A stretch of DNA of 64,000 nucleotides from Tulasnella sp. 424. Its lineage: Eukaryota > Basidiomycota > Agaricomycetes > Cantharellales > Tulasnellaceae. Below, piece by piece: positions 43,506 to 54,491 of this stretch. The translations under genes and the position numbers were made by a program. Numbering within the stretch: position 1 is the stretch's first letter; each line of letters opens with the position of its first letter. The notes below the pieces were generated by a model, which did no database searches, was not told where the DNA came from, and worked only from the letters and a program-made list of their open reading frames with translations. The stretch covers positions 1-64,000 of the forward strand of contig WSUB01000179.1 of assembly GCA_019633425.1 (NCBI GenBank), in the 5' to 3' direction.

Positions 43506-44270
43506 TACGTTCGTGTGTACAAACGCGTCGCAGGAAGGCCCAATCTTTGGTATGGAGTCGGTGTCTTTGAATAGCTAGTCGATCTCTAGAAGATTTGATG
43601 ACTGCGCGACGTTAAATACCCATGGTGGGTCACAGGATGGGGAAAATATTGCTGGGGTCCTCCGGAATTCGACCTCATCTAAGAATGTTTAGAGCCTATT
43701 GTCCGCGAGATTTACGACCCGATCTTTGTTGCTAGCGGTAACCAAAGATATGGCCTCTGTCGTTACTAACGAGCAGTAAAATTTCGCCATCCTGGCGACT
43801 TGTATACTTGGTCTTAAACGAGATCCATGGTTGGAGTAGCGGCGACTCGTTGGCTCGGTATATGTTCGTCCTCGTGGTATCAAAATCTATCATGTCATGC
43901 CTGCTGCATTGTCTCTCCTCCCGATTACTCTTCTCCGAGATATCCAGTTTTCCCCCATTTTCCTTGGTCACCAGCTTACAAGACTATCGGGTTTCGAGTA
44001 GCCCGTGCTCATCACGTGAGATCATCTCTCGCGGCATAATCTCTGGTGTGACTTCGACCTTTCTACCACCGCCTCGCCAGACATACAGATTCAAAGCACT
44101 CAGGCGTTGAAAAGGCTCCCACAAAACAGCTAAAGGACATACCCCTATATCCCCCATCCCTGACGAGAACCCGTGAGTGAGATGAACCCTGAAGGTTGAG
44201 CCCTAATTAAACCTTGGGATCTCGCCAGCGAAAACGCCACTCCACTAATATTATTACTCGTTTCGGAACT
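43506..44270. other. Spacer between tandem F-box genes
   Basis: Contains the F-box 1 3' flank, a relic of a thiolase 3' end (separate entry), and the duplicated upstream region of F-box 2. The word GCTAGCGGTAACCAAA also occurs after F-box 2 at about 46095, so the repeated unit includes the 3' flank. Confidence 0.6.
43735..43910 (+). pseudogene. Relic of a third thiolase 3' end
   Basis: ATATGGCCTCTGTCGTTACT and AACGAGCAGTAAAA match the last codons (MASVIVSEQ, stop) of both thiolase genes. The similarity continues into their 3' flank (CTTGTATACTTGGT, ATCTATCATGTCATGCC). Only this end remains. Confidence 0.7.
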
Positions 44271-45866
44271 ATGGAAAATCATAAACCACTATCGACGAGA
44301 GGCATAGCTGTTGTGGTTTCGGCGGGGAGCCGACCGCCGTCCATCCACCATCTTCCCGAAGAGATACTCCTCGACATATTTCGGTCTTCCATCAACCCGG
44401 ATACGTACACACCACTAGGGGATATCATAAAACTCACGTTGGTGTGTCGACTGTGGATGATCGTCTTGGAGGGAGCACCTATGATCTGGAATCAGATTTC
44501 TGCGGCGGGTGAGTTGGCACACATCCGGAAGGGCCTCAAACTTGCGCAAAACGTCCCTCTGGACATCCTCTACGGGTTTGGAAAAGCGAATGTGGGCCAG
44601 GATACGTTCTTAAAGGAGGTGGGAGACAGTATCTCCCGTTGGAGGTCCTTCCGATTTTTCGGGCACAACGTCAGTCAGTCGTCCTTAGGGATCTTGGGAA
44701 CAGCACCCGCCCCAAAACTCGTGGTCCTTCGACTGCACGGCCCATTTGGAGAAAGACGAGATGTTGTTACCTTGTTTGGCGGAGCTCCGGCCTCCTCCGA
44801 GCTAAAGGAGTTCAGTGTCTTCTGGATTCCGGTGGTGTTAGCACCTCTACGATTGTCCAACCTGCAGTCACTAACGTTGCGGCACGTCTCGACGGTGTCT
44901 ATTTCCGACATTTTTCAGATCCTCGGGGATTCACCTGCGTTAGAAGTCCTTTGTTTGCAACGGCTGGAGCACTTGCGTTTGCAAGAAGCGCATGCTCATC
45001 ACGTCGATAATCACCCGGTCCAACTAACCGTCCTTCGCGACCTTTCACTTGAGCTCCCTCCATCCTTCTTACGCCTCCTGCTCTCCAAGGTTTCCGTCCC
45101 TAACCTCCGGAAATTGGAGATCATCGGCAGGAACAACAGTCACTCACCATCCGAAATCTTTATCCCAGACATACCTCACCTGATTCACGTCCTAACAGCT
45201 ATGACAGCTTGCGTGCAAGAGATTACGATTACATTAAGCTGTGTCCACTGTTCGATCCACGTGGGCGGCTTTCGTATTGGGCCCATCATGTTTGAGGATG
45301 AGCCTCCGGTCGACCACGTCCGTGATGCGATCGATTGGATACGGAGTCGCTTGGGGAGACATTTGGAAGATGCTCCCATCCATATTTCAATTCAGGATTA
45401 CGGCTCGACTCCCGACGCTAGCTACGTGGAAGCATTCAGCGCTAGAATCAGAGTGACAAAATTGTCACTATGGGGGGATCCCTCCTACGGAAGTTGCATG
45501 GAGAACCTCATCCCGTTGCTGTCTAAGCCTGCGGCATTGTGGCCATATAACTGGATCTTTTCTCATTTGGAGGTGTTCGATACCGATCAGGTGTTCAGCA
45601 GCGGTAGTGACTTCATTGTTGACATGGTTCGAAACAGGCAGGCGGCCTCCAAAGTTGGTGACGGAGACGAGACTGGAATGGTTGCTCCGAGCCGTCTTCG
45701 CGAGATACGTTTGTCGTTTGGAGAGATGTTCGGAAGTTCCGAGACTCCACCCAATGCGGCGTTTATGCGCGCGGTCGTGGAAGCCGCGGATGGTGCCGAT
45801 GTTTACTGGCATGATGTGAAGTGGGCCGGTGATGCGATGGACGGTGGCAACGGGTCGAGCCATTAG
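44271..45866 (+). CDS. F-box protein, tandem copy 2
   Basis: A close paralogue of the 41901 gene with no intron. MENHKPLSTRGIAVVVSAGS aligns with MENHKPLSTTGIAVMVSAGS, so the start at 44271 is chosen over an in-frame ATG 57 bp upstream. F-box: IHHLPEEILLDIFRSSI...LTLVCRLWMIVLEGAPMIWNQI. The LRR-like region is colinear with copy 1. Divergence is concentrated in the segment around residues 275-310 (copy 1 QLTLLRDVSLEQVPLFF, copy 2 QLTVLRDLSLELPPSFL), which may be the target-binding face. It ends ADVYWHDVKWAGDAMDGG. Confidence 0.85.
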   Translation: MENHKPLSTRGIAVVVSAGSRPPSIHHLPEEILLDIFRSSINPDTYTPLGDIIKLTLVCRLWMIVLEGAPMIWNQISAAGELAHIRKGLKLAQNVPLDILYGFGKANVGQDTFLKEVGDSISRWRSFRFFGHNVSQSSLGILGTAPAPKLVVLRLHGPFGERRDVVTLFGGAPASSELKEFSVFWIPVVLAPLRLSNLQSLTLRHVSTVSISDIFQILGDSPALEVLCLQRLEHLRLQEAHAHHVDNHPVQLTVLRDLSLELPPSFLRLLLSKVSVPNLRKLEIIGRNNSHSPSEIFIPDIPHLIHVLTAMTACVQEITITLSCVHCSIHVGGFRIGPIMFEDEPPVDHVRDAIDWIRSRLGRHLEDAPIHISIQDYGSTPDASYVEAFSARIRVTKLSLWGDPSYGSCMENLIPLLSKPAALWPYNWIFSHLEVFDTDQVFSSGSDFIVDMVRNRQAASKVGDGDETGMVAPSRLREIRLSFGEMFGSSETPPNAAFMRAVVEAADGADVYWHDVKWAGDAMDGGNGSSH

Positions 45867-47669
45867 TAAACTCCTGCATACAAAACGAGTTGTAGTTGTG
45901 GATTTGGTAGAGGATCTGAGTATCTAGATAGCTAATTGATCTCTGGAAGCGTGGATGAACAGACGACCTGAAATGCCAATGGCAAGTCCTAAGACGGGAG
46001 AAAGTTTGCTCGGGTTTCTCCGTAGTTCGATCTCAAGGGAAGTTTAGAGCCTCCAGTGCGTCCATGTCTGGGGTACGTACATCCAGTCCTTTTTGGCTAG
46101 CGGTAACCAAATAGCGGTTCTCCGGGATAGAATGTACCGCGGTCGGCCATTGCGGGGGGAGCCCGCGCTAATAATACGGCATAGATGCCAAGAGAGGCTT
46201 GCCAAAATCTTTGTCGCTGAGTTGATTCCGCCGGGCGTAGGTGGACAACAGGGACGGTTGGGTGACTAGGTCAGAAGAAAGGCCGCGACGCCTTCCACAG
46301 ATTAATTCTTCGGAAGGTAGATGCGAGACGTTAAAATATTGATGATGCATTGTATCGCTCGAGACTAGAGCAGGAAAACTAGAACCCCGGACGTAGAATG
46401 GCAGCCCAACTTTCTTGGCATCCCTCATAGCAACATCATTCGCATTGATGCTACCTAGTTTAAATGCCGATTAGAATTTTCTCGTTGCTTCCCTTCCGAG
46501 GTGAAATCGAGGGGGTACTCCACAGCAGTGGTTAATAGAGGTCCGGTGGGTGGGACGTCAGCTCCGGTGTTGTTAATTCCCGGATTTGCTGAAGGCCATT
46601 CGCGGTGGTATGATTCAGGGCTGCATGACAAGAGATCCGAGGAGGCTCTGGATCGAGAAGAAGGTCAAATTCTTTTCAGCCTTGTGTACTGAGCTTTGTG
46701 GAACGGATTTCAAACAGTACCGGCATTTGTCGTGGTCGTCAGGGAGGTAAGGTCGCGACAGTCGAAGTTGGTAAGGCCGCCGCGGCATGTGAAAGGTACT
46801 AACGTCTCCGTTATCTCCGCTCTGCCAAATTTCAACCGCCAACGTTACCCATGACCAAATCAAGTATGCTCCGTCCTTCCCAACAAAGTCACTCAGAAAC
46901 CACTCAGAACCACGGTTCGAGATGAATACGCGGTTGCCTTAGTGTATGGAGTAAAGGCGCTCAAACGGACTCGGGGAACAACAGCTGCCGTGATGCCAGC
47001 AGAATGGGATCGGCATGTTCTATTTTTAGCCCGTCCCTCCGGACCACGTTTCCGCACAATGCCAAGGCAATCCTTGCCTTTCATGGGTCTGGGCAAGAGA
47101 CGGCGTCGCTGGTGACACTGCAACTTTCGTTTCTGAATGAAGAGGAGCTATTCCAGTCAGCAGCGTACGCGGGCCGTGGACATACCAATCTCGACTGCCG
47201 GCTGCCGCCGGCAAGACTGAATTGCAGCGTTGAGGAGGGTTCTTAAGCTGCGGTTGACCAGCAACACCGACTTCCTGATACGCCGAGTATCTCCGGAAAT
47301 GGTGCAAAGCGAGCAGCCGACCTCAGCCACCGCGTAGTAAGCACACGTGTTTCTATATTTAGGTGCATGGAAACTTTGTATTGACATCTTTGTTCTTTTG
47401 TCTATGCCATGTGTCACATCCGCTCTCACCTCGACTGCGGAAAGATTTTCCCCCCCACGTAAAACCGTTTGGGTACTTATAGGACCACGACCCCAGCCTT
47501 CTTTCAGGTCCTCAGTGGTTCCCTCCCTTCCCTCACTACTACTCTCCTTAACCTCCAAAGAGCTTGACGCTCTCCATTTTCATCAGTCGCTGGACATTCG
47601 ACTTCTTTTAACACTCTCTTCACTTTTCCTCGTCACTTCTATATTCCTTCGCAGTTTCCCATCGGCAAA
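45867..47669. other. 1.8-kb intergenic region
   Basis: The first part (to about 46110) resembles the 3' flank of F-box copy 1. The rest holds only short ORFs with no recognisable domain. The last 250 bp are C/T-rich and form the aspartic-protease promoter and 5' leader. Confidence 0.5.
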
Positions 47670-49395
47670 ATGAAGTTCACCACCGTCATTACCGCCCTCA
47701 CCTTGGCTGTCTCCATCTCTGCTTCCCCCCTTTCGGTTCAGAAACGTTCTGCAAACATCGTCAAGACCAATCGTCGTCCTCAATTCCGCATCAAGGATGC
47801 CAACTCGACCACCCATGTCTTTGACGCCGCTGCCGCTCAGGCCGAACGCACTCGACTTCAAACCAAGTATGGAAGCGGTGCTCATTACCGCAAGAGGATG
47901 GCAAAAGGTCCTTCTACCCAGAAGACCAAGCGCGTCGAAAAGATCGAGCCGTTCGATATTAATCAGTTGAGGAAGCGCCAAGCCACCGCAACCGACTCCT
48001 CAGCCGCCACCGCAACTGGACAGGACTCCCAAGCCACCGGAACCGGAACCGGACTGGACACGCTCGACAATGCCAACGACGTCCGTAAGTAGCCACCATT
48101 TTGTTGGCGTTGACCCTTCAATTATTGACATGCTCCCCATCCAGTGTACTTTGGTGCCATTGCGAGTACGTTTCCTGTTATTCGCGCAACCTCGAATCTC
48201 CCGCTGATTGGTTTTCCTTCGCTCTACAGTCGGAAACCCGCCGCAAAATACAACTGCCGACTTTGACACTGGCTCCTCCGACCTTGTTGTTCCCATCGAA
48301 ACCTGCCAGGATGATCAGGGAGCTGCATGTGGTGGACCTGTGTTCGAGAGGGCCGCCTCGAGTTCTCTCCGGTATGCTTTCCGCCCATCGCCTCTTTGCC
48401 GCTCTCTTTCTAACACGAGGATTGTTGGTTTTCGGCTCTACCAGTGTGTCGAACGCGCCTTTCTCAATCCAATATGCCGATCAATCTGGAGCCAATGGCA
48501 CCATCGCCGAAGACGCCGTCACGATCGCCGGCCTCACCGTTGACAAACAGGCCTTTGGAGCGGTCGACCTCGAGTTCGGCGGATTCAGTCGTCCAGGCAA
48601 TAACGCTGCTCTTTTGGGCTTGGGATTCCCCGGCAACGCTGTTTCGCAACAGACCCCCTTCTTCAACAACCTCGCTGAGCAGGGCAAATTGGCTTCCAAC
48701 ATGTTCTCGTTCTTTATGACGAGGAATGATGCGCAAGGAAGCGAGCTTTGTCTGGGTTGCATGGACACGACCAAATTCACTGGAGGTGAGTAACGTATTC
48801 CTGTTTCAATTCAAGCAAGAATCTAAACGATTTCGCGCACATTAGAACTGTCGTTCTTCCCCTTGGACCCGACCGCGACGAACAATGTTCAATTGTTCTG
48901 GAACATTGCTAGCGACGGTGCCACCGTCAATGGGGGCACTCCTACTGGATCTCTCGCCACGGTCATTGACTCTGGAACGAGCTTGGTGCGTCGACCGCAT
49001 TGCTTCACCACCTTTTCGTCAACGGTGCTAACCTGACCCCGTTCTCGTAGATCTTCGTCCCCACCGACGTCGCTACAGCTATCTACTCCCAGATCCAAGG
49101 TGCCCAGCCCGCAACCGACCCTTCACTCCAAGGCTTCTACACCGCGCCCTGCGACGCAATCAACAACGCGAACGTCTCATTCGTCTTTGGCGGCAAGTCT
49201 TTCAACGTCGACCCCGCAGACTTCAACTTGGGTGCCGTCCAAACCGGTTCTAACGACTGCGTTGCTGGCGTTGGCGATGGTGGCCAGTCCAACTTGGCTA
49301 TCTTGGGCGACGAGTTCATGAAGAACTGGTACTCGGTCTTTGATCTTGGTGGAGAGAGAGTCGGATTCGCTCAAGCTGTTCAGGCGAGCGCTTAA
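47670..49395 (+). CDS. Secreted A1-family aspartic protease
   Basis: A pepsin-like endopeptidase: signal peptide MKFTTVITALTLAVSISA, a propeptide with IVKTNRRPQFRIKD, and a dibasic/Kex2-type site near INQLRKRQ. The mature lobes have the first catalytic motif FDTGSSDLVVP and the second VIDSGTSLIFVP. Between them are FSIQYADQSGANGTI (flap region), ALLGLGFPG, PFFNNLAEQGKLASNMFSFF and SELCLGCMDTTKF. The C-terminal part reads NAILGDEF-like (NLAILGDEFMKNWYSVFD) and RVGFAQA. Ser/Thr-rich sequence follows the propeptide site. Five or six short introns keep frame. It probably degrades external protein for nitrogen. A related gene lies at 62448 and a decayed one at 58.4 kb. Confidence 0.93.
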
Positions 49396-49903
49396 GTTTA
49401 GAGTTTGTTATATGGTTGTTTGGCTTCTTGGAGGGGTTTGGGACCGTTGATCGGTTTTTAGTTGGGAAGGGGCGGTTGATCCGTTGTTCATTCGTTAGGC
49501 TTGCTGGTATAGTTTCGGGATCTAGTGACCTACTGCGTACATTGCTACATATCTGTTCATTACGATGTTGAATGCCAACTAGTCCAGTGTCTTTTGCGTG
49601 CGCCACAGCGTGGTAGTCCATCCCCATCCCTGTTCAGCTTCACGGGAATATACAAAATTTAACACTGAAGAGTAAGACCCTAGAGGACAATGATATATAA
49701 CCCGAGCTTAATAGAAAGACCCTAGAGGACAACGCTATATATATATAACCCGAGCTTGTATTCTTCCATGTGGCAATCGATTGAGGTATCCCATACATGC
49801 AAGGTTCTAATATACAAGAGGAAGACCGAACAGATGGAGAATTAGACCACCAGAACGGAGACGATATGACAAATATTAAGATGCGGACCAGCTATTTCGC
49901 AGG
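49396..49903. other. Convergent intergenic region
   Basis: Between the aspartic protease (+) and F-box 3 (-), tail to tail. No gene. It contains the short tandem repeat at 49674-49757. Confidence 0.6.
49674..49757. repeat. Two-copy tandem repeat, ~40 bp
   Basis: AAGACCCTAGAGGACAA, a TATATA stretch and TAACCCGAGCTT appear twice (starting at 49674 and 49715). The second copy has a longer TA run. It lies between two convergent genes and may sit in their 3' ends. Confidence 0.75.
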
Positions 49904-51508
49904 CTAGCTTCCTGCCCATATCTGGCCCTCCCAGTAAACCTCTGCGCCCCTGCTTTCTCTCTGGATCGTTCTGAAGGCGTTCTCGTCCACTGGAATGTCA
50001 ATGATAAACATCGGGGGGCAGGCGGAAGCCAACCGAATTTCAAGGAGCGGTTTCGGCACGACTCCTGTCGAATCTTTGGCATTTACGGCGGAGTACCTCT
50101 CCCGGATCATGCTTGCAACCCTCGCCTGATGCTGTGGTCGAGCGCTATAGGAAAGGAATACTTCCATGTTTGGGAATAGCCACTTCGGTGTGGACGCCTC
50201 GGACCCTACGGTGATGGGGTGGGAGAGAAACGGTAGCAGGTCGTTTGGGTCTTGGGGGCTGAACCTATCGCTGCATAGCGCCAACCTTGTGACGTTGAAA
50301 TGAGAGTTGAGCCATGCCATCTGCGGGATGTGATGGGCACATTTAAGAAGGGCAATGGCGGTTGGGGTCTCCTTCGGCTGGACTCCCACATGAATGAAGA
50401 GCCAGTCGAAGAACACCGGGACGTGTGCGAGTTGGGTGCTCCAATGGAATTCGAAGTCTCCTATAATGATTGCAAAATAGGAGTTTTTGTAGAAGGTCAT
50501 GCGGATACGATCAGCCGCCGACGTGATGCGTAGTAAGACTGGGATAAGGTGGTCCAGGTCAGCCGTGACAAGCGCAGAAATTGGGCTTGCCTCGCTCATG
50601 TTGTTAATGTGGATCCTCTCTACATTCGGAATACGGAGGATCGAGAGTAATAAACGAATGATTGATTGGGGGATATCGAGGAGGATGAGCGAGCGAAGGG
50701 ATGTTAGGTGAGTCGGCTGGTCGCGAGGGATGCTCGGATGAGCTATTTCCCCGTCTTCTGAAGCTGAGGAACCCCACCATGAGAGCTCGAGATTTTTGAG
50801 CGCGGGAGATTCCTCGAGCACCCTTACAAGCTCTTCCAGTGGAACGTGTATTGGATTGCTTAGCACCAACGACGTTAAGCCGGATAATCGAAGCGGCGCA
50901 ATCGCAACGGGTACCCACTCCAGCCGGACGTCCTTCAATGAAGGAGGCGCAGGCTCGCCTCCGAAGAGGGTAACTATATTCTCGTGTGGGCCGCTGGGCT
51001 GGGAATGTATGAGATGGAGTCGTTCTAGTTGTGGTGGCGCCGTTGAGTCGAGGCCAGTCAAGCTGGCGAATTGGGGCCAGTCGTCGTGCTCGACGAGTAG
51101 GGTTTTCCACTGAAGGATTCGACCTCTAATCTCTCTGGAAAACGCCTCTAGATCCACTCCGGAGCTCGCACGCGTGACTTGAATGTTGAGGAGTGCACCT
51201 TGAGCCATCCGCAATGCCTTGCGGATGCATCCTAGGCCCTCGCTTGCATTGATTTCACTCCAAAGGGCAGGTGTTCCCTCCAGGATCCTCTTCCATGGCC
51301 GGCATACTGTGGTGAGGGTGGCTAGATCCTGTATCGGTGTTTCAGAGTTGATGGAGAGTCGAATGATGTTGAGGAAGATTTCGTCTGGAAGTATGCATAA
51401 GGGTGTCGGGGAGTGACCTGAACGAGGATCGCCGCCAACGGACATCGACTTTTCGGCACTTTCTGGGGCTGCATCGCAATCCATCTCTTTGATGGGAATG
51501 ACTGACAT
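49904..51508 (-). CDS. F-box protein (third of the family)
   Basis: The main exon begins MSVIPIKEMDCDAAPESAEK. F-box: LCILPDEIFLNIIRLSI...LTTVCRPWKRILEGTPALWSEI. The LRR-like part includes WKTLLVEHDDW, LERLHLIHS, VTLFGGEPAPPSLKDVRLEW, LSGLTSLVLSNPIHVPLEEL and SPALKNLELSWWG, and it ends AEVYWEGQIWAGS. An upstream exon is likely: ATG at 51619 (MGNIQAVQGTAP) joins in frame through an intron with a GC donor (GCAAGT) and a CCCAG acceptor, so the protein may be about 20 residues longer. It would serve as an SCF substrate receptor; the target is unknown. Confidence 0.83.
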   Translation of the reverse strand: MSVIPIKEMDCDAAPESAEKSMSVGGDPRSGHSPTPLCILPDEIFLNIIRLSINSETPIQDLATLTTVCRPWKRILEGTPALWSEINASEGLGCIRKALRMAQGALLNIQVTRASSGVDLEAFSREIRGRILQWKTLLVEHDDWPQFASLTGLDSTAPPQLERLHLIHSQPSGPHENIVTLFGGEPAPPSLKDVRLEWVPVAIAPLRLSGLTSLVLSNPIHVPLEELVRVLEESPALKNLELSWWGSSASEDGEIAHPSIPRDQPTHLTSLRSLILLDIPQSIIRLLLSILRIPNVERIHINNMSEASPISALVTADLDHLIPVLLRITSAADRIRMTFYKNSYFAIIIGDFEFHWSTQLAHVPVFFDWLFIHVGVQPKETPTAIALLKCAHHIPQMAWLNSHFNVTRLALCSDRFSPQDPNDLLPFLSHPITVGSEASTPKWLFPNMEVFLSYSARPQHQARVASMIRERYSAVNAKDSTGVVPKPLLEIRLASACPPMFIIDIPVDENAFRTIQRESRGAEVYWEGQIWAGS

Positions 51509-51995
51509 GAGTTCGTCGCTGGGATGGGTTTAAGATAAGACAGTCAGACTCAAGTTGAGTGGCAAGCTAGGGGTGACTTGCCTGGGAGCGGTTCCCTGTA
51601 CTGCCTGTATGTTCCCCATTGGCTTGATACTATCGTCGAAGCGTCTTAGAAGTTCGAGCTGAATGGGGGGTCCAGTGCAGACGTGTTCGACAGGTCTGGG
51701 AAACAGGGGTGCCAGGACCCGAAGATTCAGCGCAGCCGAGACCGCCACAATATTCCCACAGCCGTAATTCCCAAAAACGCATGGCCTCTCCTTTTCAAAG
51801 CAGCTGCTTCGACCCCGAGACAAAATGGATTGACGTTTAGAAATTCGGTATGTCCATTGCTGATTGAGGTTGAATCCATTCCAACGATGTATGCAGAATT
51901 TACCACCAGTAATAGAAATACTAAGGTGCATGAGGCCAAATTACATAGACGTTACGCGGGGCGTGTACTCTTCCTGCCATTCCAAACTTGGCAGA

Positions 51996-53597
51996 CTAGC
52001 TCCCTGTCCATTCCTCCTCCTCCCAATAGACATCAGCGCCCTTGCTCTCCCTCTGGATCGTTTTCAGCGCCTCCATGTCTATTAGGTTGACCAACCATGT
52101 TGGGCCGCGATAAGCCAACCAAATTTTACGGAACGGTTTCGGCGTGACCCCCATCGTATCTTCCTCTACGACGGAGTGTCTCTCCTGGACCATGCTTGCA
52201 AACCTCGCCATATCCCGTGGAAGGGCCAAATGGCAACGAATGACTTCCAACTGTGGGATTAACCACTTTGATGAGCACTGCTGGGATCCCATGGTAACCG
52301 GGCGGGAGAGGAAAGGTAGCAGCTCGGTGGAGTCTGGTCTGCTGAAAGCATTGCTGTACAGCTCCAGCTCGGTCACATTGAGATTAGAGCTGAACCATTC
52401 CATCTGCGCAGGGCGGTGAGCACATTCGCGAAGGGAAATGCTGGTTGGAAGCTCCTTCAGACGGGCCTCCATACGAGGGAAGAGCCACTCGAAGAATACC
52501 GAGACACGTTCGAGTTGAGTTTCCCAATAAGCTTGAAACCCGCCCATCGCGATGGAAACATAGATATTCCCGTAGAAACTAATGTGGATTCGATCAGCTG
52601 CCGAAGTGATGCGCAGCAATACCGGGAGAAGGTGGTTCAGGTCAGCTGTGAAAAGTTCTTGAATCGGGCTTTGTTGGTGTAGGCTGGCGAGGCGGATCGC
52701 CTCGGTATTCGGAATACGAAGAATCGCGAGCAATGGATGAAGAATAGATCTGGGAATACCGGAGAGGATGAGCGAGCGAAGGCATGTGAGGTGAATATTT
52801 TGGCCTTCGGGGACCCCCGTATGAGCTAGTTCCGAGTCTTGTGAAACTGAATGATACCCCCTTGAGAGCTCGAGGTTTTGGAGGGCAGGAGACTCGGTGA
52901 GTACATTGATAATTTCCCTCAGCGGGACGTGCGGCAGATTGGTCAACACCAAAGTCGTTAACCCGGACAATCGGAGCGGAGCGACCGCAACTGGTACCCC
53001 CTCCAGTCGGACATCCTTCAACGAAGCGGGTGCGGGTGCTCCTCCGAAAAGGGTAATTGGGTCTCCAGAGAGACCTCCGGGAATGGAATTTATGAGATGG
53101 AGTCGTTCTAGTCGTGGTGGGGCCGTTGATTCGAGGCCAGCCAAGCTGAAACATTGGGGCCAGTCTTGGTACATGTCCACGACGAGTAGAGTTTTCCATT
53201 GAGATGTTCGATTTCTAATTGGTTCGAAAAACGCCTCTAGGTCTACGTCGGATGTTTCCTGCCTGAATTGGATGTGGAGTAATGCACCTTGAGCCATCCG
53301 CAGTGCCTTCTGGAGGCATCCCAGACCTTCGGCTGCATTGATGACAGCCCAGAGGGTAGGTGCTCCCTCCAGGATCCGCTTCCATAGTCGGCACACTGTA
53401 GTGAGTTTGATTAGATCCTGCACTCGAGTGTCGGGGTTAATGGAGAGTTGAACGATTTTTATGAAGATCTCTTCTGGAAGCGTAGTTATAGACGTTGAGG
53501 AGTGACCCGAACGAGGATCGCCGCCGCTGGTCATCGACTGTTCCGCATTTTCGGGGACGGTGTCGCGGCCTAAATCTTTGATCGGAGTGATTGACAT
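51996..53597 (-). CDS. F-box protein (fourth of the family)
   Basis: A tandem paralogue of the 49904 gene. MSITPIKDLGRDTVPENAEQ aligns with MSVIPIKEMDCDAAPESAEK, which fixes the start of the shared part at 53597. F-box: ITTLPEEIFIKIVQLSI...LTTVCRLWKRILEGAPTLWAVI. Colinear LRR-like region with VTLFGGAPAPASLKDVRLEG-type motifs; it ends ADVYWEEEEWTGS. As in its neighbour, an upstream exon is possible: ATG at 53691 (MGTVEDIHSP) joins in frame through a GC-AG intron, preceded by a short in-frame duplication (TVEDIQAMG/TVEDIH). Confidence 0.83.
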   Translation of the reverse strand: MSITPIKDLGRDTVPENAEQSMTSGGDPRSGHSSTSITTLPEEIFIKIVQLSINPDTRVQDLIKLTTVCRLWKRILEGAPTLWAVINAAEGLGCLQKALRMAQGALLHIQFRQETSDVDLEAFFEPIRNRTSQWKTLLVVDMYQDWPQCFSLAGLESTAPPRLERLHLINSIPGGLSGDPITLFGGAPAPASLKDVRLEGVPVAVAPLRLSGLTTLVLTNLPHVPLREIINVLTESPALQNLELSRGYHSVSQDSELAHTGVPEGQNIHLTCLRSLILSGIPRSILHPLLAILRIPNTEAIRLASLHQQSPIQELFTADLNHLLPVLLRITSAADRIHISFYGNIYVSIAMGGFQAYWETQLERVSVFFEWLFPRMEARLKELPTSISLRECAHRPAQMEWFSSNLNVTELELYSNAFSRPDSTELLPFLSRPVTMGSQQCSSKWLIPQLEVIRCHLALPRDMARFASMVQERHSVVEEDTMGVTPKPFRKIWLAYRGPTWLVNLIDMEALKTIQRESKGADVYWEEEEWTGS

Positions 53598-53691
53598 GAG
53601 GCTGTTATCTTTAAGATAAGCATGAGGACTCAAGTCTGATCAAGCACGGCGTGACTTGCCTGGGGGAATGTATGTCCTCCACTGTTCCCAT

Positions 53692-54491
53692 TGCCTGTAT
53701 GTCCTCCACTGTATCTCGAGCCTCCATTGTTTCGATGTCGCCTTGAAGCTGTACGGGCGTTTGGTGCGGGCGTGTTCGGATTGTTCTGGGAGGTACTGCT
53801 GGGCTTTGCACAGACTGGAACACGTATGAACGGCGAGCCATCACCGAGTTCCCACAGCCACAAATCCAACTAAGATGTTTCAACGTCAAGCTGAATTGCG
53901 ACTCACGTCGAGTTCAGGGTGCACCTCGTTTTACATCGAGCACTGGGCAACGTCACACGTGCATTGCTGACCGAGGCTAAATTCATTCGATTCGCGGGAC
54001 TGGATGATGCCGTCGGCCGTTTCTTGATGGGGTGTTAACTCCCCATCGTTATTTTCAAGTCAGAGAAGGTGCATGGCTTAGATGTTTAGCTATGTTTAGG
54101 AGAACGTCAACTACTTTCTCAGACTAGGACAGCCAGTAGGTCAATGTCATAGTCCCGGTTTGATAGACGTATGTATTACAGGCACTTTTATTACTTGTGA
54201 CAACAAGGAAAGTTCTCACAACTAGAGGAGGTATTCTATTCCTACTTGATAGTCTTTCCTTAGCGTGTCATTCTGCATAGCAAGGTCTACAGGAAGGGAA
54301 GATAATGGCATACTATACGAGCGCGAGACCCACACAAGGATTTCCTAACTTAGACTACGGTATACAGTTAAGTCCTTAGATATCATATGTCGCGGTGCGG
54401 TTTGTTCGTGGTGCAGGTCGTCGACAAGTTAATACTCTTTCCTCCCTGGAGATATATGTAAAAATCTTCGTCCCCCCCTTTGGAGTCTCCG
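53692..54491. other. Intergenic between F-box genes 4 and 5
   Basis: 800 bp with no supported gene. It contains upstream sequence of F-box 4 and the 3' flank of F-box 5. Confidence 0.5.

Noticed and set aside
46440..47340. Short ORFs in the gap before the aspartic protease
   Set aside because: No recognisable domain, no consistent splicing between them.
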